A stretch of 64,000 nucleotides of DNA, taken from positions 1,426,001 to 1,490,000 of the forward strand of contig NC_016457.1 in NCBI RefSeq assembly GCF_000226115.1, written 5' to 3'. This DNA comes from Thermothielavioides terrestris NRRL 8126 (lineage: Eukaryota > Ascomycota > Sordariomycetes > Sordariales > Chaetomiaceae). The position numbers were made by a program, and so were the translations under genes. Shown in pieces: positions 12,859 to 22,835 of this stretch; positions within the stretch are counted from its first letter, which is position 1, and each line of letters opens with the position of its first letter. The notes below the pieces were generated by a model. The model saw only the letters and a list, made by a program, of their open reading frames with translations, did not search any database and had not been told where the DNA came from.

Positions 12859-13435
12859 GTACGGAAGCTCCTACCAAATGATTCCGCTCACCGCCTCCAA
12901 TGCCAAGCCTGTAAGCCATGGTAAAGTAATAACACTCTGCACTGGCCATCCTCGCGGAATCCATCTCCTGAACTTCTCCTGAATCTCACGATCCCCGAGA
13001 TCCAACTACTGGAATAGAAAAGAATAAAGCTATTTAATGCACTTAACAGTACTGTAGATATATTTGTCAAGGATATTTAGGGGGAGAGGGGAGGAGAGGG
13101 AGGCGTAAGAGGCGAAGGGAGGATGTTAGATCGAAGCTCCGAATAAGAGCTGTTGGCTAGGCCGTTCAAAGTCTCAGGTTCACCGTTAGTGAGTGCTTCG
13201 ACCTACTTGTTTTTGAGCTAATCGACTAGCTTAAGAGCAAGCGCTTAAGCCTACGTAGAAAATATTTGTTGAAGAGGTTCAAGGTGGTTCTATTGAGGAG
13301 GATGATGATGAGAAAGACGTAGATTGAGGGGATGGAATGGGGGAGGAAGGATCTGTATATCGATGTAAATACCGGCTAATTCTGCCGGCCGTACTAAAGG
13401 CGGTAAGCGGGTTCTTTTGGTAGGAGCTTCCGTAC
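12859..13435. mobile_element. 577-bp element with 38-bp terminal inverted repeats
   Basis: Positions 12859-12896 and 13398-13435 are inverted copies matching at 34 of 38 bases. The first 20 bases, GTACGGAAGCTCCTACCAAA, are identical. A TA lies near both outer ends, but I see no longer target duplication, so the superfamily is unclear (TA-inserting mariner/pogo type is possible). The interior is non-coding and moderately AT-rich. It looks like a MITE or an internally deleted DNA transposon unrelated to the neighbouring GAGGTCCC family. Confidence 0.65.
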
Positions 13436-14307
13436 TAAGCTTGCAGTCTTCAACGTTAGCAGTGCAGGACATAGACATACTGTGTCGCCCACGCCGGACC
13501 GATTCCAGGATGCAGCTTACTGTGTGTAAGTTGTTGCACTTCTCACCGGAGGTCAACATCTCGGCACCTCCCAGTGGACCCGGGAATAAGCCAAACAGAT
13601 GCCGGGCCACGGGCCGCGGAGAGACACAGTCCTTGCCTGCCCACTTGCTTACTCGGTGCACACGCAGTACGCAGAATTGCCCCGACCAGTGAGTGTCGAT
13701 TCAATACTGTGGAGGCTACAGCGGCTGCTGCACTTCGAGGAATCATTAAAACCCAGCAGCTCTTTCCCGTCAACAAAGGGTGGTTACACTGGTTACACAG
13801 CAGCCGAACCCCGCCGATCAGCTTCTCCCGCATTCACAAACAACAAGAACCGAGATGCTGATGCTCATATGCTCGGACCTCGAACTCCTCCAAGGTGGTT
13901 CATCAAACATCGAATCTCGAAACAGCCCAACAAGGCTCCCCCAACGCTCATCCGTCGTTGGCCAAAATACGGCCAGCGAAACATCGTCTCCTTTCGCCGC
14001 GCTACCGCGGTAGGATCTCACGATATGTAAAACTTCTCGCTGGGGGGGGGGGAGAGTGAGCGAATATCCCCGTCGCCATGTGCGCGCTTGGACACACCAA
14101 CGAACACGCCAACTCACCGTCCCCTCCACCGCGGATTGCCGTTTTCGCTCAACAGCTAGTGTAGCGCCGCCGATAGCGCGGCCAGGGTCGGGACCGAGAC
14201 GGGGGACCACCTCGCGCTAACTACACTACTGTGAACTGAAGTGGAGTGAGCACTCCACTATGAAATCATAACAGAGACAGCGTAGCCCACTGGTGAAAGC
14301 AGAAACC
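13436..14307. other. Intergenic, no gene seen
   Basis: No frame with protein character and no plausible splice chain. The 3' end is the GCAGAAACC duplication (14299-14307) bordering the foldback element. Confidence 0.45.
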
Positions 14308-14772
14308 CGACTTTTTTAAAATGACAACCCCTTTTTTTTAGAATGACAACCCCAAGGGGCGGCCCGTGCGTCTCCCACCAAAATCTTGCAGCGCGCGTCA
14401 CCCACACACCCTAGCTATGCGTCTCCACAACAGCACGGTCGAAGAAACTAGAATACTGCCGGTCTTGACCGCCTACCAAATCTAGCGAAGACTGAAAGTC
14501 ACGTGATCGTCCCTTATCGATAAGATGTTGCATTGAGCTTCGACCCGAGTATACTTTGCAGCTTTGCATCCGTCTCTGTAAGTGCCCTCTGTGTCAAATA
14601 AGATAGCGATTGAATACTGGGACCTTTCGGCAACTCAAATCGCGATTACTGTAGCGACATCTTAGCTAGGCCGTGTGGTGACGCGCGCTGCAAGATTTTG
14701 GTGGGAGACGCACGGGCCGCCCCTTGGGGTTGTCATTCTAAAAAAAAGGGGCTTGTCATTTTAAAAAAGTCG
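14308..14772. mobile_element. 465-bp foldback/MITE element with 95-bp arms
   Basis: Positions 14308-14402 and 14677-14772 are nearly identical inverted arms differing by about one indel and one or two bases. Outer sequence is CGACTTTTTTAAAATGACA. The central ~275 bp are non-coding. A perfect 9-bp direct repeat GCAGAAACC flanks it (14299-14307 and 14773-14781), the duplication length expected for Mutator-type transposition. The termini differ from the GAGGTCCC family, so it is a separate family. The near identity of the arms suggests a fairly recent insertion or strong selection for pairing. The single-stranded form could fold into a long hairpin. Confidence 0.85.
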
Positions 14773-14969
14773 GCAGAAACCGTTGGAACCCCCGCGCGTC
14801 CCGATTGGGACTCGCTCCTTCCTCCCTTTTCGTACCCACCTGGGAAAGACGAAGAGGTGACGGTGGGGTTGGAACTTTCCCGTCGGGGAAGTCTCCCATG
14901 CCTTCCTATGCCGTTTTCAGCGCCGCAGGGGTCGCGGAGGAGACAAAACCCCACAAGGCGGTGGGTAAT

Positions 14970-15359
14970 GCTGGATCTTAAAGAGGTCCCGCCAAGACTA
15001 ATTTCGGCCAATTGTCGGCAATGTTTTTACAACGTCAGTACCCCGCCAAGACCGCCACGGGATTTGCACTATCGCCAAGGGTTAGTTCGCCGGGGGTACG
15101 GGGGGCGGCGCCAGCCCCCCGCTGGTTAGGGTGAGGGTTATGGTTAGGGTGAGGGTCAAGGTTAGGGTGCGGGTTAACTTCGTTTTCTTTTTTTCAATTT
15201 GGTTGAAGTTTCGCAAAGTTGTTACTACGAGTCTTTGCAATTCTTCGTTGTTGATATTGCTCGAAGTCGTAGCGACCCCGCTCCCTCGCGGCAATTTGTA
15301 AATACTTGTAAGCGGTAGGTTCCGAAATTAGTCTTGGCGGGACCTCTTTAAGAATAACC
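14970..15359. mobile_element. Short TIR element, copy 2 (Mutator-like, non-autonomous)
   Basis: A 390-bp element with the same perfect 25-bp terminal inverted repeat as copy 1 and the same internal order: GC-rich left part, degenerate telomere-like tract (about 15124-15178), then an AT-richer right part. The direct repeat GTGGGTAAT flanks it at 14961-14969 and 15360-15368. The following GC is also shared, so the repeat can be read as 9-11 bp. Differences from copy 1 are mostly transitions and small indels. It carries no coding sequence. Confidence 0.87.
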
Positions 15360-15370
15360 GTGGGTAATGC

Positions 15371-16573
15371 CAATGTGCATGTTGGCTGGTTTTAGTGCAA
15401 ACGGTGGGATTTGCTTGGTGATCCCATGACGACAACAGGACAAAAAGAAATGTTAACTCCTCCATACTCCGTAGTGTACCCAGTATGAATGCCTTTCTCC
15501 TCGGCTGGCGCCGCGGGTGTGTGATGCGCGGCCACGCACAAGCCGCATTTCACTTGAGGCTTTCTCTCTTTGTTTCTTTCCACGACCGCCGCCACATCAA
15601 CGGGACGTGGCGCCGCGTCGGGCCGCTTCAGTGTGTGATCGTGATCTGGGCGACAAGAACGCGCCAGCCGGATTCCCGAGTCCGAGCCCGCCCGGGGTTC
15701 CTGATCGACCATTACACAAGATTCCCTCGGCGGGCGCAGCGAAGAAGGGCCGACCGGCGGGGTGGAAACTATCACAATTTCTGAGCTCCTCTTCAGTAAG
15801 TTAGTTGCTCACTAGTAGGACTTGACAGGCCAGGAGGCTTGCGAAAATCCTGAACGGGCGCCTTCCGCGGCCGGATCCGGCGGATGGAAGAGCCCCTCGA
15901 CCTGCAGACGGTTGGCTTAGTCAAGGAAGTGGGTGAGCGAGTCGTTCGTCCCGGAGAGAGCCGCGAAATAGGAGGCGGGCAGCCGAGCGGGTGGAGAGCC
16001 GTTTGCATATTCCGGCGGCGATCGCACGTTGCGAGTATCCACACTAGCTGCGAACCCAGACCTGGATGAGGCTCCTCTTTTCCCTGCCCATCAATCCCAG
16101 CCGTGCGACGAGCGCGACACAATACGTATTGTACGGAGGAGTACAGTACATCTCATCGCTCCCGCAACGCTGAGTACTGTGCCATGGAGTACCCGTCTTA
16201 TTAAAGCGGACCACATTTCCATGATTGTATTTTCACTTTACAAAAAAGCCGGTACGAGGTTTGTTTGCAGCGCCGTAAGCAAGACGGCTTTCTCTCGGCC
16301 AAGGTGAGGCCAAGCATATCCGCCGGGCATCTCCACAACTTCAACCAACATCATGACGAGGATAACTCACAACCCAGGCCAACAAACTTGCTTATCGACA
16401 AAAGTCAGCTGACCCTCTCTGGCTGTCCAAGTGAAGGAGTAGACTAACTTGCTCAGTTCGGGACGACCTCCACCCGCCCGACGCAAGGCTCCGAACTTTG
16501 AGTGCCCCCTCAAATCCAACCAATCAAATCTCCTCCCCTCGGGCCGGCCCCTCATACCCCATCTGGCCCATCA
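15371..16573. other. Intergenic, no gene seen
   Basis: Ordinary-composition DNA between copy 2 and the large RIP-degraded element. I support no coding frame here. Short TACGGAG-type motifs occur near 15465-15480 and 16131-16148. Confidence 0.45.
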
Positions 16574-17099
16574 GAAGGGACGGTTATGGCTAAAGAGGTC
16601 CCGCTAAGCCTAATTTCCGGCCTTTGTCAACGCTACCCCCCTACCACAACTCGATATACTGTAGTAGTACTGGTAGGGGGTCTTCGCGTATATTCTAGGG
16701 TACAGTACGCTTAAAGGTAGGTAATAGCGCGCTTATACTACGGGCTAGCTATAGGCCATCGTCGTGTCTATACTATATTAGTTAAGTCCGCGTGGTAGGT
16801 GATATAACCTACCTTAGAGCTACTACCATCTTGCTATATAAGAATAGGTTATATATAGAGGCTATAGCTAGGCTAGGGAAGTATAAGACTATATTTGACC
16901 TAGGTAGAGCCTAGCTAGCTACTAGGTAGTAGCGGAAACGTATTAAAATAAAAGAATTGAACTTAAGTATCCGCTTTACCCTTATTTTTACCCTTATCCT
17001 TACTACCCTTTTTACCTTAAATTTCCCTATATTATACTAATTAGCTATTAGCTAGTTGCGAAGTAGAGGTATAGTACATTTATAATATTTTGTTTAATA

Positions 17100-18800
17100 T
17101 TTATAAGGTGCCTATATATTTAGGTTAGGGCTTTAGTATATCGCTTAGCTTCCTTTAGGGTATCTCGAGCTAGCTGGGCTGACTTCTTGGTAGCGGTGGC
17201 TAGCTACTTAGCAGCTATAGCTTAGCGCTCTGCTACTAGAGCGACTCTCTTTTTAATGCTTTGCTAGGGCTTAGCCCTAGCGAGTAAAAGGTAAGCTATA
17301 GAGGTGGTAGGAGCGTTAGACATAGGTATATCGGTACTAGCTAGGGGTGGGGTAGTAGCGGTCTCCTTGTATATTGTGCCTTTTAGTGCTAGTTAGTTGG
17401 GTATAAATATAAGGTAGCTATAGAGCTATATAGCTTACGAATGGTTATAACTAAATGCCTACTCTATACTTTAAGGTCGGTAGGTAGAGGCTCGTCTTTG
17501 TTGACTTTAAGGACTTGCTTATACTACTTAATAATCTTTAGCTGAATTATAGAAGGTGGCTACTAGTAGTTTATTAGCACTAGACTAGTAGTCGTTCGTT
17601 AGTTAATATTATTTATAAAAATATAGGACTTAGTATAGCCTTGCTTAGTATATTTCTAGTATATATTGCCTAGATCTATATACTAGTTAGCGAATATAAA
17701 CCTAATATATTAAAAAATATAATACTGTACTTACTCTCTTAGAAGTGGCAGGCTTATATATCTCTATTGTAGATATATATAATGTAGACTATATATAGTA
17801 CCGTCTATACTTTACTATAGTTAGGCTCCTCCTTTTTCTTCTTCTTCGCCTATCTAACGTTAGCTAGCTACTGACTAGTACCTAAATAGTACTCTTTATT
17901 GAAGACTTTGTATCTAAGGACTTAGCTAGGCGCTTTTAAGGGTTGTTGGGCGTGACTAGCTTAGACTTGCCCTTGTTGATAGGGGTAGCGGGGGCAGTAG
18001 GGGGGGCGGCTAGGGTAGGGGGGGCGGGGGGAGCGGGGGGAGCTAGCTATTTACTAGTAGCGTTCTTGCTATTGGTATTAGTGTTGGTAGTAGTAGTAGG
18101 CGCGAGATATATGTAGGAGCGTTGCTACTGTTAGCTAGGGGTAGCGGGGGCCAAGGGGGTAGGGGGGGCTAGCTACTTGCTAGTAGCGTCCTTGCTATTA
18201 GTGCTAGTGTTAGTGGTAGTAGTAGGCGTAGAATATACGGGATAGGTGTAGGAGTGCTACTACTACTAGCCGGGGGCGGTGGGAGGGGTGGCGGCTAGGG
18301 CGGGGGGGGGCGGCGGGAGCTAGCTACTTACTAATAGTGCTTTCGTTGGTAGTAGTGGTAGTAGTAGTGGTAGTGGGTATAGGGCGTGTAGGGCGTGTAG
18401 GGCGGGGCTAGAGGCGTTGCTACTATTGGTCGGGGGCGGTGGAAAGGTTGGTGGCGAAGGCTAGGGGGGTAGTGGGAGCTAGCTGCTTGCTAATAGCGGG
18501 AGCGTCGTTGTTGGTAGTAGTAGGGGGGTTGTTCTTCTTATATAGCTCTATATCGTTATATTTGAAGTTGCTATATAACTCAATTAGCTATTGCCAATTG
18601 TAATACTATCGTTACTACTACGATTTCGACTAATTTTTCAACTTAATCGACTTATAGAGCGTATAAAAAGTGTAGATTGAAGCTATAATATAGCTAATTA
18701 GCTTTTTAGCGATAGCGATGATGGAAATAGCTTTAAATCAACTTATATAATAGTAGCGTATATAGGTAGGTAGATAGCAATGGCTATAGCTACAAGGTTG
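17100..18800 (-). pseudogene. Second decayed frame of the Mutator-like element
   Basis: Downstream of the transposase on the same strand, one frame reads through RIP-type stops as a hydrophobic/Tyr-rich start (KKLISYIIASIY), then KNNPPTTTNN, then repeated Pro/Thr/Ala-rich units containing forms of PAISKQLAP. Nearer the element end, a Lys-rich helical stretch (ARDTLKEAKRYTKALT) lies in a possibly different frame at about 17130-17300. I do not recognise the product. It may be the disordered C-terminal part of the transposase, a second protein, or a nested element. Exact limits and frame joins are uncertain. Confidence 0.4.
17960..18540. repeat. G-rich degenerate minisatellite inside the element
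   Basis: Four imperfect units of about 130-157 bp, marked by GAGCTAGCTAYTTRCTARTAG-like sequence at about 18048, 18167, 18317 and 18476. Each is followed by a GTAGTAGTAGG-type run and a block of G-runs such as GGGGGGCGGG. On the minus strand the units read as Pro/Thr/Ala-rich protein repeats. The G-runs contrast with the AT-rich surroundings, probably because CpC and GpG are poor RIP targets. Confidence 0.7.
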
Positions 18801-19384
18801 GAAGAAGGAAAGGAAGAAGAAGTGGGTAGAGGGCTCTAGGGTAGTAGAAAAAGGTGTAGCCTATATACCTATATAGTTCTTAAAGAATCGAAGGTTTTAA
18901 TATTAATTGTATAAAGTAAACATTGTTTATTTTTTAGAATTATCTAACTACGAAGTATCTAGACTAGTAGTAGAAAAGTAGTTGGCTAGTACCTCCTTCG
19001 TATTTATATTCCTTCTTTGGTTTCTCTATAAAGCTAAGCTTAGAGGTTAGGATAAAATTTCTATTTGTCTATAATTTTATATAGTGTTGAGCCCTCTTTT
19101 AGAAACTTCGATCAACTCTATAAAGTTCGTCTAGGGGCTAAGACTTAGACCATTGGCAATACTTACTATATTTTAGTATTATAGAAACTCCTTTCTAAGC
19201 ATGTTAATTAGCTAGGAACCAAGCAACTCGTTTATAGTCTAGTAGTTAGCTAGCTACTAATCCTTTAACTTTTAGCTATCAATTATTACGAAGTTCCTTG
19301 AAGTTGAAGGCAATATTAGGGATATAAAGTAGTATAGTCTAGCGGCTAGCTAGTACTTAACTAGAGAACGATATATTGCTATTT

Positions 19385-21820
19385 ATTACTAAGATATAAA
19401 CAAAGGAATATCTAACCCCTAAATCCATTGTAGATCCTTCTAAACCTTGCCTAATAGCTTCTCTAGAATATAGTCGAGATCCTTTTATAAGCTATATATT
19501 GCTTATACGTTATCTTAGATCCTATATATCGTGGTTTATAGCAATTGTATTAGCTCCTAGACCTATAGGAATAGGTACTATATAACAGAGACCTTGTCTA
19601 AGCTAGTGAGATTTGTTGGCGGTAGAACGACGTTGTAGTATATCCTAAACCCTTTCGCTTCTAAGATACTAACTAGCTATTGGAAGTGCTCTAGCTATAA
19701 CGAGTTCGTTAATAAGTGATAATGCTAGATATATAAGTAGAGGAGCAACTAGCTTCTGAACCATTTACACCTATAGTGAGAGATGCCAACTAGCTTTGGA
19801 ATTGGGGTATCCTATAAGAGCTAAGCCACTTAATCCGCCTAGTTGACTACGTTGTAATAGTCTAGGTTATAGCGTTCATCTAGAGTAGCCTACCTAAGTG
19901 TAGAGACCTTAGTAGCAATGTTAGCAGTACCTTAGGTAGTTAGCTATAGTAGTTGGATAGCTGCTAGACCGCTCTACTATTGCCTATTGTTGTACTATAG
20001 ACTAGGGAACTAGTCCGGTATAAAAACGCTATTAAAGTCGAGAAGCTCGTTGGTATCGAACTGTTTACGAGCTATCGATAGCTTATATATAATTAGTGCT
20101 TAAGCCCGTTTAGGTAGCCTATTGAAGCCCTAGCCGTTAAACTGCTCTATATATATAGCTAGAAGTATATAATTGAGACTCCTAAACTTAGCCTAGATCG
20201 CCTTGTTTCAATAGTTTTATATACAGTGATCAAGGTAAATGATTAAACTAGCAAAGGGGAAGGTGCTAGGTATTTGCTACTTTAGTATAGGCTTAGTGTT
20301 CTTGACCTTTAAGTACTATCCTTCGACTATATTTGTTATAGTGATTTAGTAGAGTAGGGGGATTAGGTCTTGTACCTAATACGCTTATAGTCGAGTATTG
20401 TTTAGCTAGTTGTTCTTTAAATATTGTTTAAGCCTGTTGATGCTAGTGTAAACAATAGTAGCTTTAATAGACTCTATATAGCCTTTTTCTGAACGACGGC
20501 TTAGAAGAGTAGTCGCTATATAGCTAAGGTACTCCTTGTTAATACTAATCTAACGCTTCAAAGTCTTCTAGCAATGCTTTATATAGAGGAGATATTGTAT
20601 ATATAGGAGGCTATGCTTATTATAGCTAAATGCCTTCTAGATAGTAAGTTATTTGGCTATAGAGTCGTCGGTAATTATATATTTTAGGAGCTAGCCTTTA
20701 TTAGCTACTTCCCTACACTACTCTAGTAGTATACCTAGGTATATTGTAATACTATTAATAGTCTACCTCTTTATAAAGAAGTAAGTAGAAGGGAGCTAGT
20801 AGCCATTGAAGTCCTAAACTATAATTGTAAATAGGTGCTAATCGCTATAGGTAGTTTTATAAGTAGTATCTATAATCGCTAGTTAGCTATACTTTTTCAG
20901 TGTATCTAATAGGTCTCTATATATAAAGACTAACGTAGAGGAGTTCTCGCTAGGTATAGTCAATGCCTTGTACTTGTACCGATCACTGTAGGCTAGTAGC
21001 TAGGTAATAGCTTCTACGAATTTTGCTTCTCTAAAAACCTTGTAGGACTATACTTTATAAGTATTATATTTACTAAGCTTAAGAGACCTACGAAGGTTGT
21101 AAATCTCTTTAGTTATAATGTGTTGGCCACCTATACTATAAAGATGTGCCTTAGCCTTAGGGGTTTCGGTATAGCTATATAGCTAGTATTCTACTACTCT
21201 ATTGCTATATCTAGTAGAGAGGAGGTAGGCGATATACTTTATAATAGTATATAGGCGTTTAATTATCTCGATGTTTTCTATCGAGTGATTATAGCTATAA
21301 CGAATTGAGATATTAACGGTACTATCGTTGTACTAAACCTTATAGAGAGTATAGTAGTATAGCTCTATATTCCGTAGCGTCCTATTACGTTTGCCTTGCC
21401 CTTTAGTCTTTTATAGCATTTTCTAAAGACAATAGCGAAATATAGTCTTTATTTAGTATTACCTTAGAGCGTCTCTCTAGCTATAGAAGTGCGATACCTA
21501 GCGCTATTTAGCTTGCTAGACTATATATAGGAGGGTAAACTCGCCTTCTTTGAACTAGTGTTCCTAGATCTCTAGAATATTGTTGGGAATTGTAAGGCCA
21601 CTATTTGGCGCTTTAGGCTCTAGTTTAGATAAGCGAATTAGGGATATATATTTATACCTATATCTAGAAGCTAGTTCCTCTATTGAGGAGCTATCTCCTT
21701 TATTAGATAGTGTAGAGCTGTTTAGTAGTTGGGTAGAAGCTAGAGCAGGACTTGGAAAGCCGTTCGATTGTAATGATCGTAGGATTAGGGGCTTTAGATT
21801 AGGGAGGAGCTATAGTAGTA
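19385..21820 (-). pseudogene. MULE-type transposase, inactivated by RIP
   Basis: One minus-strand frame stays in register for about 2.4 kb (about 810 codons) although broken by dozens of stops, mostly TAG and TAA with an occasional TGA. Readable pieces in order: an N-terminal part with KTKGQGKRNRTLRNIEL; a segment with KEIYNLRRSLKLSKYNTYK; then ENSSTLVFIYRDLLDTLKKYS followed by the catalytic-type IIDTTYKTTYSD (first Asp codon at 20868-20870), FTIIV and DFNGY; then IITDDSIAK (about 20661-20678), 67 codons from the first Asp. This arrangement matches the MULE transposase domain (PF10551 type) found in Mutator and FAR1-related transposases. The stops fit C-to-T change at CAG/CAA and G-to-A at TGG. 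It cannot make a protein now. The N-terminal end is a guess. Confidence 0.75.
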
Positions 21821-21999
21821 CCTACTAAGTAGCTAGATTAAGGCCGAGCTCGATAGATAGATGTTCTAGGACTAGGGAGCTCGCTATAGGTATAGTATTA
21901 GTAATTCAATGCTAATGATCAAATTAAGCATTAGACTAAATGGCACTTATATATTGAGGGGGACTAAGGGCGCTAGTAGGCTATGAATACTACGTTGTT

Positions 22000-22560
22000 T
22001 TATTGCTAGCTATATAGCGTGTTGTTTTGTTGCTAGCTATATAGTGTATCGATTTGTTGCTAACTGTACAAAGTAAGCTAGTCTATAACAGGATGCTAGT
22101 CTATAGTTAGATCAATGCTTAGCAACTGCTAATAGGTAGGCGATAAAACAATTTACTTAGTATATCTTTAGGTTGCTAGCTATATAGTACATCGTTTTAC
22201 TGTTAGCCCTATAGCACGTCGTTTTGCTATTAGTTGTATAGCACGTCGTTTTACTGCTAGCTCTATAATATATCGTTTTACTACTAGCTGTATAGTGTGT
22301 TGTTTTATTACTAGCTATACGGTATATCGTTTTGCTACTAACTATATAAAGCAAGCTAGTTTATAGCTAGATCAATGTTTAGCAACTGCTAATCGGTAGA
22401 TAGTAAAATAATTTACTAAGTATATCTTCTAGTTATTAGCTATATAGCGTAAGTTGGTCTATAGTGGGATACTAGTTGGTAGCTAGATAAATGCTTAGCA
22501 ACTGCTAATATACTAGTAGTAAACCAATTTACTAATAGGATTTATTGGATATAGGCTAAA
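22000..22560. repeat. 27-bp tandem repeats within a larger ~260-bp repeat
   Basis: Between about 22180 and 22350, six or seven consecutive 27-bp units of the form CGTTTTACTGCTAGCTNTAT follow one another, each diverged. A larger unit containing GCTTAGCAACTGCTAAT recurs at about 22113, 22377 and 22495. Because 27 is a multiple of three, the array reads as nine-residue repeats on the minus strand, but I see no sign that it codes. It lies near the right terminus of the large element, where subterminal repeats that bind transposase are often found. Confidence 0.65.
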
Positions 22561-22835
22561 TACGTAGTTTCATAGCGATACAACGTCGTGATATAGGTCT
22601 AAGTAGAATAGAGGGTTGGTATAGACGCGGATTGGTTAGGGAAATATAGGTAGGATGTACGTAGATGTAAACTAGCGGCTAGGCAGCCGCTAGCGCGACG
22701 TAGGCGTAAGGACCACCGCGTTGAAATTGTTAAGCGGCGGCAAAAGGAGTTACTTCTAAGCGTAGTGGCCATGGTATCTGTAGGGACATTGGAAATTGGT
22801 CTTGGCGGGACCTCTTTAGCCATCAGCGAAGGGAC

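Larger units (their letters stand above)
16582..22827. mobile_element. RIP-degraded Mutator-like DNA transposon, 6.2 kb
   Basis: The left end reads GGTTATGGCTAAAGAGGTCC. The right end, read inwards, is GCTGATGGCTAAAGAGGTCC. Both then continue into the CCGC(C/T)AAG core shared with the two short elements. GAAGGGAC flanks the element at 16574-16581 and 22828-22835, an 8-bp target duplication. Almost all of the interior is TpA-rich and nearly free of CpA and TpG, the mark of RIP. A minus-strand transposase frame (about 21820 to 19385) is readable through many stops, followed by a second decayed frame (about 18800 to 17100). Mutator membership rests on the duplication length and the transposase motifs. 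A nested older insertion inside cannot be excluded. Confidence 0.85.

Noticed and set aside
21580..21828. Plus-strand 82-residue frame inside the large transposon
   Set aside because: Opposite strand of the start of the decayed transposase frame; the minus-strand frame continues for 2.4 kb.
22170..22350. Regular short repeats resembling a CRISPR array
   Set aside because: The 27-bp units are contiguous and diverged with no spacers, and the DNA is eukaryotic.
22599..22823. Minus-strand frame beginning MAKEVPPRP at the right terminus of the large element
   Set aside because: The start is simply the translated inverted repeat; the same peptide begins a frame at the left terminus (16586). Not a gene.
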